The notes under the pieces were generated by a model. The model was given only the letters and a program-made list of their open reading frames with translations, was not told where the DNA came from and ran no database searches. Below are positions 14,713-23,689 of a stretch of DNA of 48,092 nucleotides, in pieces (positions within the stretch are counted from its first letter, which is position 1; each line of letters begins with the position of its first letter). The DNA lies in the NCBI GenBank assembly GCA_020846975.1, contig JADLCX010000007.1:1-48092 (forward strand), given 5' to 3'. Origin of the DNA: Phycisphaerales bacterium (GTDB lineage: Bacteria > Planctomycetota > Phycisphaerae > Phycisphaerales > UBA1924). The position numbers and the translations under genes are program-made.

Positions 14713-17625
14713 ATGAACTCGGCGAACTCCCGCTTCCTGCGTTTGCGGAACACCCGAACCTCCGTGCGCAACCTCGCGCGCGCTGCGGGCTCGACTTGTG
14801 GGGGAGGGGGAGGCGAGCACGCGTTCGAGCAGCTCGAATCCCGCGCCCTGTTCGCCGCGGACCCGATCACCGCAAACCACCCCGTCTGGACCGCGATCAG
14901 CGCGGGCGGCAGGATCGACGGGCAGATCAAGACCGCCGAGTGGGCCTTGTCGCCGGTCGTCGAGCGTGCCCAGGCCCACGTCGACGGCAGCAGCGTCTCG
15001 ATGCGGGCCAAGTACAACAACGTCGGTCTCATCCTCGCGTTCGATGTCCGCGACACGCGGCTGTGGTCGGACGGCCGCGGAAGCGGCTCGGGTGATCGCT
15101 GGGAATACTGGCACGACGACAGCATCGCGCTGTTCTTCGATCCCCGCAATACCCGCGCCAAGAACCTCCCCGCGACCGGCCGGGTGCTCGCGTTCAACCT
15201 CGGCGATCCCGCCTCGCCGACCTCCGGTCCGGGGCGCATCGCCCGGTGGGACTACCTCAAGGGCAACGGCAAGGGGGGCGGTGCGCTGGTCACGCCCGAT
15301 GCCGCGCTCTGGCCCGGGATCAAGTGGAAGACCCGCATCAACGGCACCGTCAACAACAACAGCGATGTGGATGTGGGCTGGACGACCGAGGTGAGGATCC
15401 CCTGGGGCGCGCTCGGAATGTCCGGCAGGCCCGCCAACGGCGCCGTGATCGGCATGAACTTCGACATGTCGTTCGACAACGACGGAGGCGAGCGCACCAT
15501 CGAGTACCTCGGCCAGAGCCCCCAGCCCCAGGAGCGGCTCGGCGACCGCGTCGTCGATGACCGCATCGTCGGCGTCTTCCCGAGCCTCAACCAGAGCAAC
15601 GGCGGCTGGAAAGGCCCGATCAACTACGCCTACCTCCAGTTCGTCGATCGTGCCGCGGCCGAAGCGCCGCTGGCGATCAACGACCTTTCCGCTTCCGACA
15701 CCAGCGGCTACGGCACGCGATTGAGATTCACCGCGCCCGCGGGCGCGGCCCCGGGACGGGGTCACGTCAACGCGTACGACATCCGCTGGTCCACCGAACC
15801 GATCGAGTCCGACCATGACTGGGCCGCGGCGACGGTGGTCGAGAACGGCTTCGTCCCGCACCTGCGCGGCCAGGCCGAGAACCTCCGAATCGGCGAACTC
15901 GATCCCGGCACAACGTACTTCATCGGTGTGCGGGGTGTGGATGCGGCCGGTCGCGTCGGCGACCTGGCGCAAGTCACGGTCACGACGCAGACCGTGCTCG
16001 AGGACACCAGCGAGGGCGGCCGTGTGATCGTATCGCCAAACGGCGGATCGATGATGACCGAGTCCGGCGACCCCTTCCTCATGGTCGGCGGGACGGCGGG
16101 CGTCTCCGCGCTCTACGTCCGCGGCCTGTACAGCGGGCTCATCTGGAGCCCGGGCGCGGGCGACTTCATCGATTTCAGCGAGCGCCAGGACGAGGGTTCG
16201 CCCGACGACTACTTCGACGCCCTTGCGGACTACGGCGTCAACACCATGCGCGTACAGCTCGAGCGCGTCACGCTCGAGAACAGCGCCGAGGCCCGGTCTC
16301 GCCTGCCCGAGGGCATGGCGTGGCTGGAGTGGCGCGAGCCGGGCGATACGCAGAGCACCTTCAACCCGGAGATGCGCACCTACCTGCACCGCATGATGGA
16401 GCAGGCGCACCGGACGGGGATGCGCTTCATCCTCCAGACCTTCAACAACTTCAACTACGGCAGCAACCTCGAACTGACGCCCTTCTCGACCGTGAACGGC
16501 GGGCCCCTCACCAGCATGGCGGACTTCTACTGGAGCCCCGAGGTCCTGGAGATGTGCAAGGCGCGCCTGGCGGTGCTGGCCGACTGGGTCGCCGAGAGCC
16601 CCTATGCCCAGACCATGATCGGCTTCGAGCTGGTCAACGAGTGGGACGGCGGCTCTTACACGCGCACACAGAACGCCGAGATGCAGCAGCGTTCCAAGTT
16701 CCTGATCCAGCTCTCGAACTTCATGCGCGACTACGCGCCCGACCTCAACGTCATGAGCACCAATATCGGCCTGGCGCCCGATGGCCCCGTCGGACGCACG
16801 CTCTTCTACAGCGACGCGTTCGATGTCCTCGACCCGCACTTCTACACGCCCTCCACCGCCGAGCCGGTCAACAACCCCGACCAGGACAAGGCCATGCGCC
16901 CGGCGATGGACTACGGCCAGCTCGCGGCCTACTGGCTCACCAACCGGCGCGACAACCGCCCGGTCCACAACGCCGAATGGGACCTCGTCGGCAACCGCTG
17001 GAGCGGCGGCTCCCCGTACTACACCGGTTACTCGGACAACGCCGACCCCGACAAGCCGTACACGCTCGAACAGGACGAGGCGATCTACCGCGTCACCTCT
17101 TGGGTCAGCATCGCTTCGGGGCTGGCCGGCGCGGGGCTGCGCATCGGCGGCTCGGAACTGCGGGACACCTACCCCGAGGTCTTCGATCCCGAGGAGATCC
17201 TGCCCGTCCCCCTCTCCCTGGGCATGCGCGGCGTGCAGCAGTCGGTGAGTTCGTTCGTGAGCGGCGCTGAGAGCGCGATCGACTTCGATTGGAGCGACTA
17301 CCGCTCGCGCACGCTCGTCGGACGGATGAGTTTCGCGAACACCGGCGAGCACCACCTCCGCGCCTGGGGCTCCACCGACGGCCAGCAGGGCATGGCCCTG
17401 GTCCTCCGCGATGCCGGCCAGAGCAGCGGCACGGTCACCGGCGCCTCGCTGAACATCGAGGGCCTGGTCGCGGGCGCGACCTACATCTTCGAGTTCTGGT
17501 CCACCGATGACAATGCCGCCCCGATCTCACTGCAGGAGGGTGTCGTAGCCGGCGCGAAGTTCACGACCGCCGCGCTCCCGGCGTTCGGCTCCGAGGTCAT
17601 GGTCAAGTTCAAGCGGGTCGCGTGA
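14713..17625 (+). CDS. Large exported glycosidase-like protein: LEPR-like motif, CBM9/DOMON-like, FN3, clan-A glycoside hydrolase
   Basis: I start this at ATG 14713, with GGAGGTG seven bases upstream, giving 970 residues. The N-terminus (basic residues, Gly-rich turn, then FEQLESRALFAAD at 39-50) resembles the planctomycete LEPR-XLL export motif with Ser for Pro. Residues 52-300 look like a CBM9/DOMON-type domain (DGQIKTAEW, HDDSIALFFDPRN, WTTEVRIPW). Residues about 330-435 resemble a fibronectin type III domain (GTRLRFTAPAGA, LDPGTTYFIGVRGVD). The catalytic part shows FILQTFNNFNYGSN, GFELVNEW with E643 as acid/base, DPHFYTPS, and HNAEW with E755 as candidate nucleophile, as in GH5-like clan-A enzymes. 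A C-terminal beta domain ends FKRVA. It probably acts on extracellular polysaccharide; the substrate is not inferable. Confidence 0.7.
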   Translation: MNSANSRFLRLRNTRTSVRNLARAAGSTCGGGGGEHAFEQLESRALFAADPITANHPVWTAISAGGRIDGQIKTAEWALSPVVERAQAHVDGSSVSMRAKYNNVGLILAFDVRDTRLWSDGRGSGSGDRWEYWHDDSIALFFDPRNTRAKNLPATGRVLAFNLGDPASPTSGPGRIARWDYLKGNGKGGGALVTPDAALWPGIKWKTRINGTVNNNSDVDVGWTTEVRIPWGALGMSGRPANGAVIGMNFDMSFDNDGGERTIEYLGQSPQPQERLGDRVVDDRIVGVFPSLNQSNGGWKGPINYAYLQFVDRAAAEAPLAINDLSASDTSGYGTRLRFTAPAGAAPGRGHVNAYDIRWSTEPIESDHDWAAATVVENGFVPHLRGQAENLRIGELDPGTTYFIGVRGVDAAGRVGDLAQVTVTTQTVLEDTSEGGRVIVSPNGGSMMTESGDPFLMVGGTAGVSALYVRGLYSGLIWSPGAGDFIDFSERQDEGSPDDYFDALADYGVNTMRVQLERVTLENSAEARSRLPEGMAWLEWREPGDTQSTFNPEMRTYLHRMMEQAHRTGMRFILQTFNNFNYGSNLELTPFSTVNGGPLTSMADFYWSPEVLEMCKARLAVLADWVAESPYAQTMIGFELVNEWDGGSYTRTQNAEMQQRSKFLIQLSNFMRDYAPDLNVMSTNIGLAPDGPVGRTLFYSDAFDVLDPHFYTPSTAEPVNNPDQDKAMRPAMDYGQLAAYWLTNRRDNRPVHNAEWDLVGNRWSGGSPYYTGYSDNADPDKPYTLEQDEAIYRVTSWVSIASGLAGAGLRIGGSELRDTYPEVFDPEEILPVPLSLGMRGVQQSVSSFVSGAESAIDFDWSDYRSRTLVGRMSFANTGEHHLRAWGSTDGQQGMALVLRDAGQSSGTVTGASLNIEGLVAGATYIFEFWSTDDNAAPISLQEGVVAGAKFTTAALPAFGSEVMVKFKRVA

Positions 17626-17631
17626 GCCGCC

Positions 17632-18930
17632 TCAGCGGATGAACAGCCCGGCGATGCACGCGGTCATCCAGCACGCCAGCGCCCCCGCGGTCATCGCGCG
17701 GAGCCCGATCGAAGCGAAATCGCTCCGCCTTTCGGGGGCCAGCGCCGAGAGCCCGCCGATCTGGATCGCGATCGATGGGAAGTTCGCGAATCCGCACAGC
17801 GCGTACGTCGCCATCTGCGCCGCCCTCGGGCTGATCTCGCCGGATTCGATCGCCCGGCCCAGCGACGCGTACGCGACGAACTCCGTGGCGATCAGTTGCT
17901 GCCCCAGCAGCGATCCGAAGAACCCGCAGTCACCCCACGGCACCCCGAACGTCCAGACCAGCGGCTTGAAGAGCACGCCCAGCAGGTACTGAAAACTCAG
18001 CACGGGGATGTTGTTGGCTTCCCGCCACGAGGCGATCGCGCCCCACCCGCTGATCGCCGCCAGCGGATAGTTCAGCATCGCCAGGAGCGCGACAAACGCC
18101 ACCAGCATCGCCGCGACGTTGAGCGCCAGCCGCAGCCCGTCTGTCGCGCCCGCCGCCGCCGCGTCGAGAACATTGCGAGTCGTCCGCTCCTCGCTCCCGA
18201 GCGAGCTCATCGATTCGTCCCGCGGCGCGCCGGTCTCCGGAAGCATGATCTTGGCCATCACCAGCCCCGCCGGAGCCGACATCACGCTCGCGCACATCAG
18301 GTGCATCGCGAACCGCACCCGCGACTCCTCGTCCGCCCCGCCCAGAATCCCGACGTACGCCGCCAGCACGCTGCCCGCGATCGTCGCGAACCCGCCCGTC
18401 ATGATCGCCATGATCTGCGAGCGCGTCATCCCCGCGATGTACGGCCGCACGCACAGCGGGGCCTCGGTCTGCCCCAGGAAGATGTTCGCGCTGGCGGAGA
18501 GCGCCTCGACGCCCGTCACCCCGAGCGTGCGTCGAAGCACCCACGCCACCGCCGCGACCACGCGCTGCATCAGCCCGATGTGGTACAGGACGCCCATCAG
18601 CGACGCGAAAAACACGATCACCGGAAGCACCTGCACCGCGAACACGAACCCCCACGGATGGGCCGCGTCGCCGCTGGCGTCCGCCAGCGAGCCGAATATG
18701 AACCGCGTCCCCTCGCCCGCGAAGGAGATGATCCGGTTGACCACCGCCGCGAACATCTCGAACAGGTCGCGCACGGGGCTCTGCGGGGTCAGCAGAACCA
18801 GGGCGAGCACCGCCTGCACACCCACGCCCGCGGCCACCAGCCGCCAGTTGATCCGGCGACGATCCGTCGAGAGCCCGACCGCCAGCAGCAGCAGGATCGC
18901 CACCCCCAAGAGGCCGCTCAGGTTCGCCAT
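17632..18930 (-). CDS. nupC: Concentrative nucleoside transporter (CNT/NupC family)
   Basis: The 432-residue protein has the CNT arrangement: an N-terminal helix pair, a gate region (FVFAVQVLPVIVFFASLMGVLYH), ANIFLGQTEAPLCVRPY with the substrate-binding GQTEAP motif, MTGGFATIAGSVLAAYVG, and a C-terminal transport domain with LLGQQLIATEFVAYASL and CGFANFPSIAIQIGG. The family imports nucleosides with a Na+ or H+ gradient across the inner membrane. The start is ATG 18930. A TAGCAT box lies seven bases upstream and no ribosome-binding site is seen. The gene diverges, 39 bases away, from the uridine-kinase-like gene. Direct uptake followed by phosphorylation makes biological sense. The longer open frame continuing to 20157 runs through three genes and is an artefact. 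Confidence 0.9.
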   Translation of the reverse strand: MANLSGLLGVAILLLLAVGLSTDRRRINWRLVAAGVGVQAVLALVLLTPQSPVRDLFEMFAAVVNRIISFAGEGTRFIFGSLADASGDAAHPWGFVFAVQVLPVIVFFASLMGVLYHIGLMQRVVAAVAWVLRRTLGVTGVEALSASANIFLGQTEAPLCVRPYIAGMTRSQIMAIMTGGFATIAGSVLAAYVGILGGADEESRVRFAMHLMCASVMSAPAGLVMAKIMLPETGAPRDESMSSLGSEERTTRNVLDAAAAGATDGLRLALNVAAMLVAFVALLAMLNYPLAAISGWGAIASWREANNIPVLSFQYLLGVLFKPLVWTFGVPWGDCGFFGSLLGQQLIATEFVAYASLGRAIESGEISPRAAQMATYALCGFANFPSIAIQIGGLSALAPERRSDFASIGLRAMTAGALACWMTACIAGLFIR

Positions 18931-18937
18931 GACCGCG

Positions 18938-18943
18938 ATGCTA
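18938..18943 (-). promoter_or_regulatory. Candidate leaderless -10 box for nupC
   Basis: Minus-strand TAGCAT (18943-18938) ends seven bases before the ATG at 18930, with CGCGGTC between and no ribosome-binding site. Confidence 0.4.
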
Positions 18944-18957
18944 CCACAACCGTCGGG

Positions 18958-18963
18958 TATCCT
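18958..18963 (+). promoter_or_regulatory. Candidate leaderless -10 box for the uridine-kinase-like gene
   Basis: TATCCT ends six bases before ATG 18970. The stretch TCGGGTATCCT is identical to the one before the asparaginase-like gene at 42523. No ribosome-binding site is visible. Confidence 0.4.
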
Positions 18964-18969
18964 GACGCC

Positions 18970-19581
18970 ATGCCCAGCCCGGCCCCGATCCTTGTGGATT
19001 GGCCCTCCGCACACGCGGTCATCCTCGAACTCGCCGCGCGTCGCCGCGGCGATCAGCCCGTCTTGGTGGTGGGCGTCACCGGTCCGGTCGGTTCCGGCAA
19101 GTCCACGCTCGCCGAACGCCTCGGCGGTACGGTCGTCTCCACCGACAGCTACCTGCCCGACTACGACAGGCTCCCCCGGGAGAGTTGGGACGACCCCGCG
19201 CACGCCGACTTGCCGCTCCTGGCGACCCACCTCCGCGAACTGCGGGCCGGACGTGCCGCGTCCGTGCCCGTCTGGTCCTTCCAATCTCACAGCCGAGTTG
19301 GCTTCCGCGACCTGCGGCCCGAACGAATCGTCGTTTGTGAGGGGTTGCACGCGCTGCACGCGCTGGTGCGGCCGATCCTCGATCTCGCCATCTTCGTCGA
19401 CGCCCCGGCCTCCGTCCGCTGGGGGCGGTGCGAGCAACGCGAACTCCAGGGCGAGCGGGGATGGGGGGTCCAGAGCGCAAGGACGTTCTTCCACGAAGTC
19501 GCCGAGCCGACCTTTTCCAGGTTGAGCGACGGCTACAAGAGGGTGGCCGACGTGCTGGTAGTCAACGATGGCCCACGCTAA
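18970..19581 (+). CDS. Uridine kinase-like P-loop kinase
   Basis: The 203-residue protein has a Walker A motif, GVTGPVGSGKST, with K44. It is followed by VVSTDSYLPDYDRLP (the acidic-Ser segment of uridine kinases), VWSFQSHSRVG, and RIVVCEGLHALHALVRPILDLAIFVDAP, the EGLHAL/FVDAP pattern of the uridine kinase/phosphoribulokinase group. Expected reaction: NTP-dependent phosphorylation of a nucleoside such as uridine in the cytosol. The gene starts 39 bases from the divergent transporter gene. Its stop TAA (19579-19581) lies inside the -10 box of the next gene. Other small-molecule kinases of the same family cannot be excluded. Confidence 0.75.
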   Translation: MPSPAPILVDWPSAHAVILELAARRRGDQPVLVVGVTGPVGSGKSTLAERLGGTVVSTDSYLPDYDRLPRESWDDPAHADLPLLATHLRELRAGRAASVPVWSFQSHSRVGFRDLRPERIVVCEGLHALHALVRPILDLAIFVDAPASVRWGRCEQRELQGERGWGVQSARTFFHEVAEPTFSRLSDGYKRVADVLVVNDGPR

Positions 19582-19584
19582 TCT
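19579..19584 (+). promoter_or_regulatory. Candidate leaderless -10 box for hpt
   Basis: TAATCT (the first three bases are the stop codon of the previous gene) ends six bases before the ATG at 19591, with GTGGGT between and no ribosome-binding sequence. Confidence 0.4.
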
Positions 19585-19590
19585 GTGGGT

Positions 19591-20142
19591 ATGAAAGTGG
19601 CACGAACGCTCATCTCCCGCGAGCAGATTGCCGCCCGAGTCGGCGTGCTCGGCGGCCAGATCACCATCGACCTGCAGGGCGAACTCGACCGGTCCGGCCA
19701 GACCGATGCCCGGATTGTCATGGTCCCGATCCTCACCGGCGCCCTGGTGCTCACCGCCGACCTCATCCGCCACATCCCGCTTAAGATGAACATCCGCCCC
19801 GTGGTGGTCAGCAGCTACCCGGGCACGGCGACCAGTTCGCAGGGAGCCAACATTCACGGCGCGGTCCCGACCGACCTCGGCGGGGCCCACGTCATCATCG
19901 TTGACGACATCCTCGATTCCGGCCGCACGCTCGGGCTGCTCAAGCGCGTCATCGCCGCGCAGCGCCCGGCGAGCCTGCGCATCGCCGTGCTGCTCCGCAA
20001 GAACAAGCCGGGCGGACGCGACGAGCACGTCGAGGTCGAGTACGCGGGGTTCGACATCGAGGACGAGTTCGTGATCGGGTACGGCCTGGATTACGACGGC
20101 TACTTCCGCAACCTCCCCGACATCGGAGCCATGGGCGAGTGA
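19591..20142 (+). CDS. hpt: Hypoxanthine phosphoribosyltransferase
   Basis: The 183-residue protein is a type I PRTase. Visible parts are the hood MVPILTGALVLTADLIRHI, YPGTATSSQGANI (flexible loop region), the PRPP-binding VIIVDDILDSGRT at residues 101-113 with the DD pair, and YAGFDIEDEFVIGYGLDYDGYFRNLPDIG, which matches the C-terminus of bacterial Hpt. It transfers ribose 5-phosphate to hypoxanthine or guanine. The ATG at 19591 is preferred over the GTG at 19585 because the latter would leave only a few bases after the -10 box. The gene overlaps the next by four bases (GTGA). Together with amn, the transporter and the kinase it forms a nucleotide-salvage cluster. Confidence 0.9.
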   Translation: MKVARTLISREQIAARVGVLGGQITIDLQGELDRSGQTDARIVMVPILTGALVLTADLIRHIPLKMNIRPVVVSSYPGTATSSQGANIHGAVPTDLGGAHVIIVDDILDSGRTLGLLKRVIAAQRPASLRIAVLLRKNKPGGRDEHVEVEYAGFDIEDEFVIGYGLDYDGYFRNLPDIGAMGE

Positions 20143-21317
20143 GCGACGCGAACCCACCGTCCGAGGCGGACCCGCCGCTGCTGGACCTGCGGCCCTCGTG
20201 GTTGTTTATCATCCTCAAGCGGCTGGGCTGGCTGCTGACCTGCGCCGCGCTGGGCACGCTCGGGATCATCATGTTCCTCGGTGGCCCGCTTTCGAGCACG
20301 GGCGCGTGGCTCGCGGTGCTCGCGCTCGCTGTCGCGCTGCTCATCCTGCTCTTCTCGCGCCTCGAACTCGACAACGAACACTACCAACTCACGCCGACCC
20401 ACGCCTCATGGCAGTCCGGCGTTTTTCGTCGGCTCGTCGTCGAGGCCCCGCTCGACCGGATCCAGCACGCCATGCTCTACCGCTCCATCCGCGAGCGAGC
20501 CTTCGGCCTCGGCACCATCGGGCTGGCGACCGCCGGATCCGATTCCGTCGAGATCGTCTGGCGCATGATCGAGAACCCCGATCGCGCCCTCGCGGCCGTC
20601 AAGGCCGCGGTCCCCGCGCCGCGCGCCGAGAAGAATCCGACCGGCCACCAACCCGACCCGTCGATCGCGCCGATGAACGCGCCCTCGCTCATGCCCGTGA
20701 ACCCCATCCCCATTATCGGTCTCGCCGGCGGCATCGGCTCGGGCAAGAGCGAGGCCGGACGCATCCTCACATCGCTCGGATGCCTGGTGATCGATTCCGA
20801 CCGTCGAGCCCGCGCCGCGCTCGATCGCCCCGATGTCCGTACCCGACTCGTTGAGTGGTGGGGTGACGGGGTTCTGGCCTCCGGCGGAACCATCGACCGC
20901 TCGCGGGTTGCGGCCATCGTGTTCTCCGATCCGGCTCAACGCGCGCGGCTCGAATCTCTTGTCCACCCCATCGTGCGTCAGGACCGCGCGGCGATGATCG
21001 CCGAGGCCGGCGCCTCCGCTCGCCCCCCGCGCGCCATCGTCATCGATGCTCCACTGCTGTTCGAGACCGGCCTCGACCGCGAGTGCGATGCGACCCTGTT
21101 TATCGACGCCCCCGAGCCCGTGCGCCTCGCCCGCGTTCTCGAGACCCGGGGCTGGTCCGAGTCCGAGCTTCGACGGCGCGAAGCCGCCCAGATCCCGCTC
21201 GCGGAGAAGGCCGCGCGCAGCACACACCGAATCGACAACGCCGGCGATCGGGAGCGCCTTTCCAGGCAACTCGAAGCCGCGTTGGCCGAGGTTCTCGCCC
21301 GGGCCCGCACGGCCTGA
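20139..21317 (+). CDS. coaE: Membrane PH-like (bPH2) domain fused to dephospho-CoA kinase
   Basis: A single open frame of 392 codons begins at GTG 20139, overlapping the hpt stop. Residues 1-165 have two transmembrane helices (about 31-47 and 53-68) followed by YQLTPTHASWQSGVFRRLVVEAPLDRIQHAMLYRS, the bPH_2 (DUF304-like) pattern. A polar linker (165-190) leads to CoaE: IIGLAGGIGSGKS with Walker A K203, CLVIDSDRRARAAL, SLVHPIVR, IVIDAPLLFETGLD and LFIDAPEPVRLARVLETRG. CoaE completes coenzyme A synthesis by phosphorylating dephospho-CoA. The fusion would put the kinase at the membrane. Internal starts at 20673 or 20691 could also yield free CoaE. There is no stop codon between the halves. Confidence 0.75.
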   Translation: MSDANPPSEADPPLLDLRPSWLFIILKRLGWLLTCAALGTLGIIMFLGGPLSSTGAWLAVLALAVALLILLFSRLELDNEHYQLTPTHASWQSGVFRRLVVEAPLDRIQHAMLYRSIRERAFGLGTIGLATAGSDSVEIVWRMIENPDRALAAVKAAVPAPRAEKNPTGHQPDPSIAPMNAPSLMPVNPIPIIGLAGGIGSGKSEAGRILTSLGCLVIDSDRRARAALDRPDVRTRLVEWWGDGVLASGGTIDRSRVAAIVFSDPAQRARLESLVHPIVRQDRAAMIAEAGASARPPRAIVIDAPLLFETGLDRECDATLFIDAPEPVRLARVLETRGWSESELRRREAAQIPLAEKAARSTHRIDNAGDRERLSRQLEAALAEVLARARTA

Positions 21318-21638
21318 AGTTGTCCACAATTCCGGTACCTGTTGCCCGCGTGTTCGGGGTGCTATACTCCCGCTGTCTGGGGGGATTCACTCAGTCACGA
21401 TCGGCGGCAGGGAGGTCCCAAGGGGCGGGGAGCAGGCTTTGGCCGTTCAGGCCGGGGCCAGCCCCATTCGCAGGGACATTCGAGCGAGCGGCCAGCCCGC
21501 TTCGCAAACGGCTCGTTCCCGGGTCAACGGGTTCGCCGCCACTCCCCAAGCCCAATGCAGTTCGTTTCCCCGCGGCCTCGCGTCCGCGATCTACGCGAAA
21601 TCCTTTTACCCCGGTGATATCACCAGACGGGCTCGAAC
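21318..21638 (+). promoter_or_regulatory. Long 5' leader and promoter region of rho
   Basis: This 321-base stretch has no convincing gene. TTGCCC at 21342-21347 is followed after 15 bases by TATACT at 21363-21368, five of six matches to consensus, giving a predicted leader of about 260 bases. The leader is C- and G-rich, with C-rich segments near the start codon. Long leaders are typical of autoregulated rho genes in other bacteria, where Rho terminates its own transcript, but no specific terminator structure is evident here. The start codon has no clear ribosome-binding sequence. Confidence 0.5.
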
Positions 21639-23636
21639 ATGGCGAAGCAGTCCCACGTCACAGAAGAGAAATCAGGCTCCCGTGAAGGTCGGTCCTCGCG
21701 AGAGTCGTCGCGCCCGGCCGCCCGACCAACCCGCTCCAGCCGAGCCGAGGATTCGTCGCGCGAGCCCCGACCGGCCGACCGCGAGCCGCCTGTGAGAACA
21801 TCACAGGCTTCCCCCCCTGTTCAGGCTGCGACTTCGCCCCGCTCCGAACCCCGTTCCGAGCCTCGACCCGAGGCCCGTCCGGAGCGTCCGCAGGAGCATC
21901 GCTCCGAGCGTTTCAACGGCCAGGGTCCCCAAGGCCACCAGAATCCGCCACAGTCGTCCGGCGGCGGCGGGAACCAGCCCAACGAAGGGCGTCCGCAGCA
22001 GCAAGGAGGTGGGTCGGGCGGCCCTCAACCCGGTCACGCCCCGCAGGGCGGACAACAGGGTGGCGGCGGCGGAGGGGGTGGAGGTGGGGGATCTCAGGGC
22101 GGATATCAAGGGCAGCACGGTCAGGGTGGAGGCGGTGGGTACGGCCACGGCGAGATGGGGTTCGGAAAGCACCGCCGCAAGCGCAAGAAGAAGCGCGGGA
22201 TGCACGGTGACTTCCACGGCGGGCAGGGTGGGGGTGGCGGTGGTGGAGGCGGAGGCGGCGGGGGCGGCTGGCAGCGGCCGATGGACTTCGTGCTCCCCAG
22301 CGATGAAGAGCTGGAGCGGGAAGCCGCGGAACTGGAGAAGACCGCGGCGAAGGCCGACCCGGACGCGCTCAAGAACGCCCTGACCATCTCGCAACTCCAG
22401 CGGATGGACATCGAGGCTCTCCACAAGGTCGCGGGCGAGAACGGCCTGGAAGATTACTTCCAGATCCCCAAGCAGGAACTGATCTTCAAGATCCTCAAGG
22501 CCCGCGCCGCCAAGCAAGGCCTGATGTTCGGCGAGGGAACCCTGGAGATCATGCCCGACAAGTTCGGGTTTCTCCGTTCGGCCGAGCAGAGCTACCTGTC
22601 CGGTCCCGACGACATCTACATCTCCCCGACGCAGATCCGCCGCTACGGGCTGAAGAAGGGCATGATCATCACCGGCGCCATCCGCCCGCCCAAGGAGAGC
22701 GAGCGGTACTTCGCGCTGCTCCGAGTGGACAAGGTCAACGGCCGCGCGCCGCAGAAGGTCCACAACCTCTCCAACTTCGAGGACCTCACCCCGCTCCATC
22801 CCGAGCAGCGGTACATCCTCGAAACCGCTCCCAACGAGATCGAGATGCGGATCGTCGATCTGGTCGCCCCGCTCGGCAAGGGCCAGCGAGCCCTGATCGT
22901 TGCCCCGCCGCGGACCGGCAAGACCGTCCTCCTCCAGAAAATGACGCGGGCCATCAGCAAGAACTACCCCGATGTCAAGATCATCGTGCTGCTGGTGGAC
23001 GAGCGCCCCGAGGAAGTGACCGATTTCCGCCGCAACACCGACTCCAGCGTCGAAGTCGTGGCGAGCACGTTCGACGAGCAGGGTCACCGGCACGTCCAGG
23101 TGGCGGAGATGGTCATCGAGAAGGCCAAGCGCATGGTCGAGTTCGGCGAGGATGTCGTCATCCTGCTCGACTCCATCACCCGCCTCGCCCGCGCTTACAA
23201 CAACGAGATGCCGCACTCCGGCAAGATCATGACCGGCGGCCTCGATTCCAACGCCCTCCAGCGCCCCAAGAAGTTCTTCGGCGCGGCCCGCGCCATCGAG
23301 CACGGCGGCTCACTCACCATCATCGGCACCGCGCTGGTCGACACCGGCTCGAAGATGGACGAGGTCATCTTCGAGGAGTTCAAGGGTACCGGCAACAGCG
23401 AACTGCACCTCGACCGAAAGCTGGTCGAGAAGCGCATCTGGCCCGCGATCGATGTCGGTGCGTCCGGCACGCGTCGCGAAGAACTGCTCATGGACAAGAA
23501 GGAACTCGAACTGGTCTACCGCCTCCGCAAGGTCCTCAGCGACATGAACGTCGTCGAGGCCATGGAACTCATGAAGTCGCGCCTCGGGAAGGTCAAGACC
23601 AACGCCGAGTTCCTGATGACCATGGCCATGGGCTGA
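21639..23636 (+). CDS. rho: Transcription termination factor Rho with a long disordered N-terminal extension
   Basis: The 665-residue protein compares with about 420 in E. coli. Residues 1-245 are low-complexity: Ser/Arg/Pro/Glu-rich to 110, then Gly/Gln-rich with long Gly runs, and a [15 protein letters not shown] block near residue 178. The conserved Rho begins at about 248 ([22 protein letters not shown]), then the RNA-binding OB domain ([15 protein letters not shown]), the ATPase with Walker A PPRTGKT (K428), [16 protein letters not shown] (Walker B), [22 protein letters not shown] (Q/R loops), [12 protein letters not shown] and DIGA. All catalytic parts look intact. Rho is a hexameric RNA helicase that ends transcription. 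The Gly-rich extension resembles IDRs known in some other Rho proteins to promote RNA binding or condensates. Confidence 0.95.
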   Translation: MAKQSHVTEEKSGSREGRSSRESSRPAARPTRSSRAEDSSREPRPADREPPVRTSQASPPVQAATSPRSEPRSEPRPEARPERPQEHRSERFNGQGPQGHQNPPQSSGGGGNQPNEGRPQQQGGGSGGPQPGHAPQGGQQGGGGGGGGGGGSQGGYQGQHGQGGGGGYGHGEMGFGKHRRKRKKKRGMHGDFHGGQGGGGGGGGGGGGGGWQRPMDFVLPSDEELEREAAELEKTAAKADPDALKNALTISQLQRMDIEALHKVAGENGLEDYFQIPKQELIFKILKARAAKQGLMFGEGTLEIMPDKFGFLRSAEQSYLSGPDDIYISPTQIRRYGLKKGMIITGAIRPPKESERYFALLRVDKVNGRAPQKVHNLSNFEDLTPLHPEQRYILETAPNEIEMRIVDLVAPLGKGQRALIVAPPRTGKTVLLQKMTRAISKNYPDVKIIVLLVDERPEEVTDFRRNTDSSVEVVASTFDEQGHRHVQVAEMVIEKAKRMVEFGEDVVILLDSITRLARAYNNEMPHSGKIMTGGLDSNALQRPKKFFGAARAIEHGGSLTIIGTALVDTGSKMDEVIFEEFKGTGNSELHLDRKLVEKRIWPAIDVGASGTRREELLMDKKELELVYRLRKVLSDMNVVEAMELMKSRLGKVKTNAEFLMTMAMG

Positions 23637-23689
23637 GAACCACGCTCGGTTGGTTATCCGGTCTCAAGTTCACCCGTCCGGAGGTCGAT

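Noticed and set aside
14647..17355. A 902-codon minus-strand open frame opposite the glycosidase gene
   Set aside because: No motifs; long antisense frames are expected from the high GC at the third position of the real gene.
17632..20157. An 841-residue version of the nucleoside transporter
   Set aside because: The extra 409 residues run antisense through hpt and the kinase gene. The sensible start is ATG 18930 and gives a normal 432-residue transporter.
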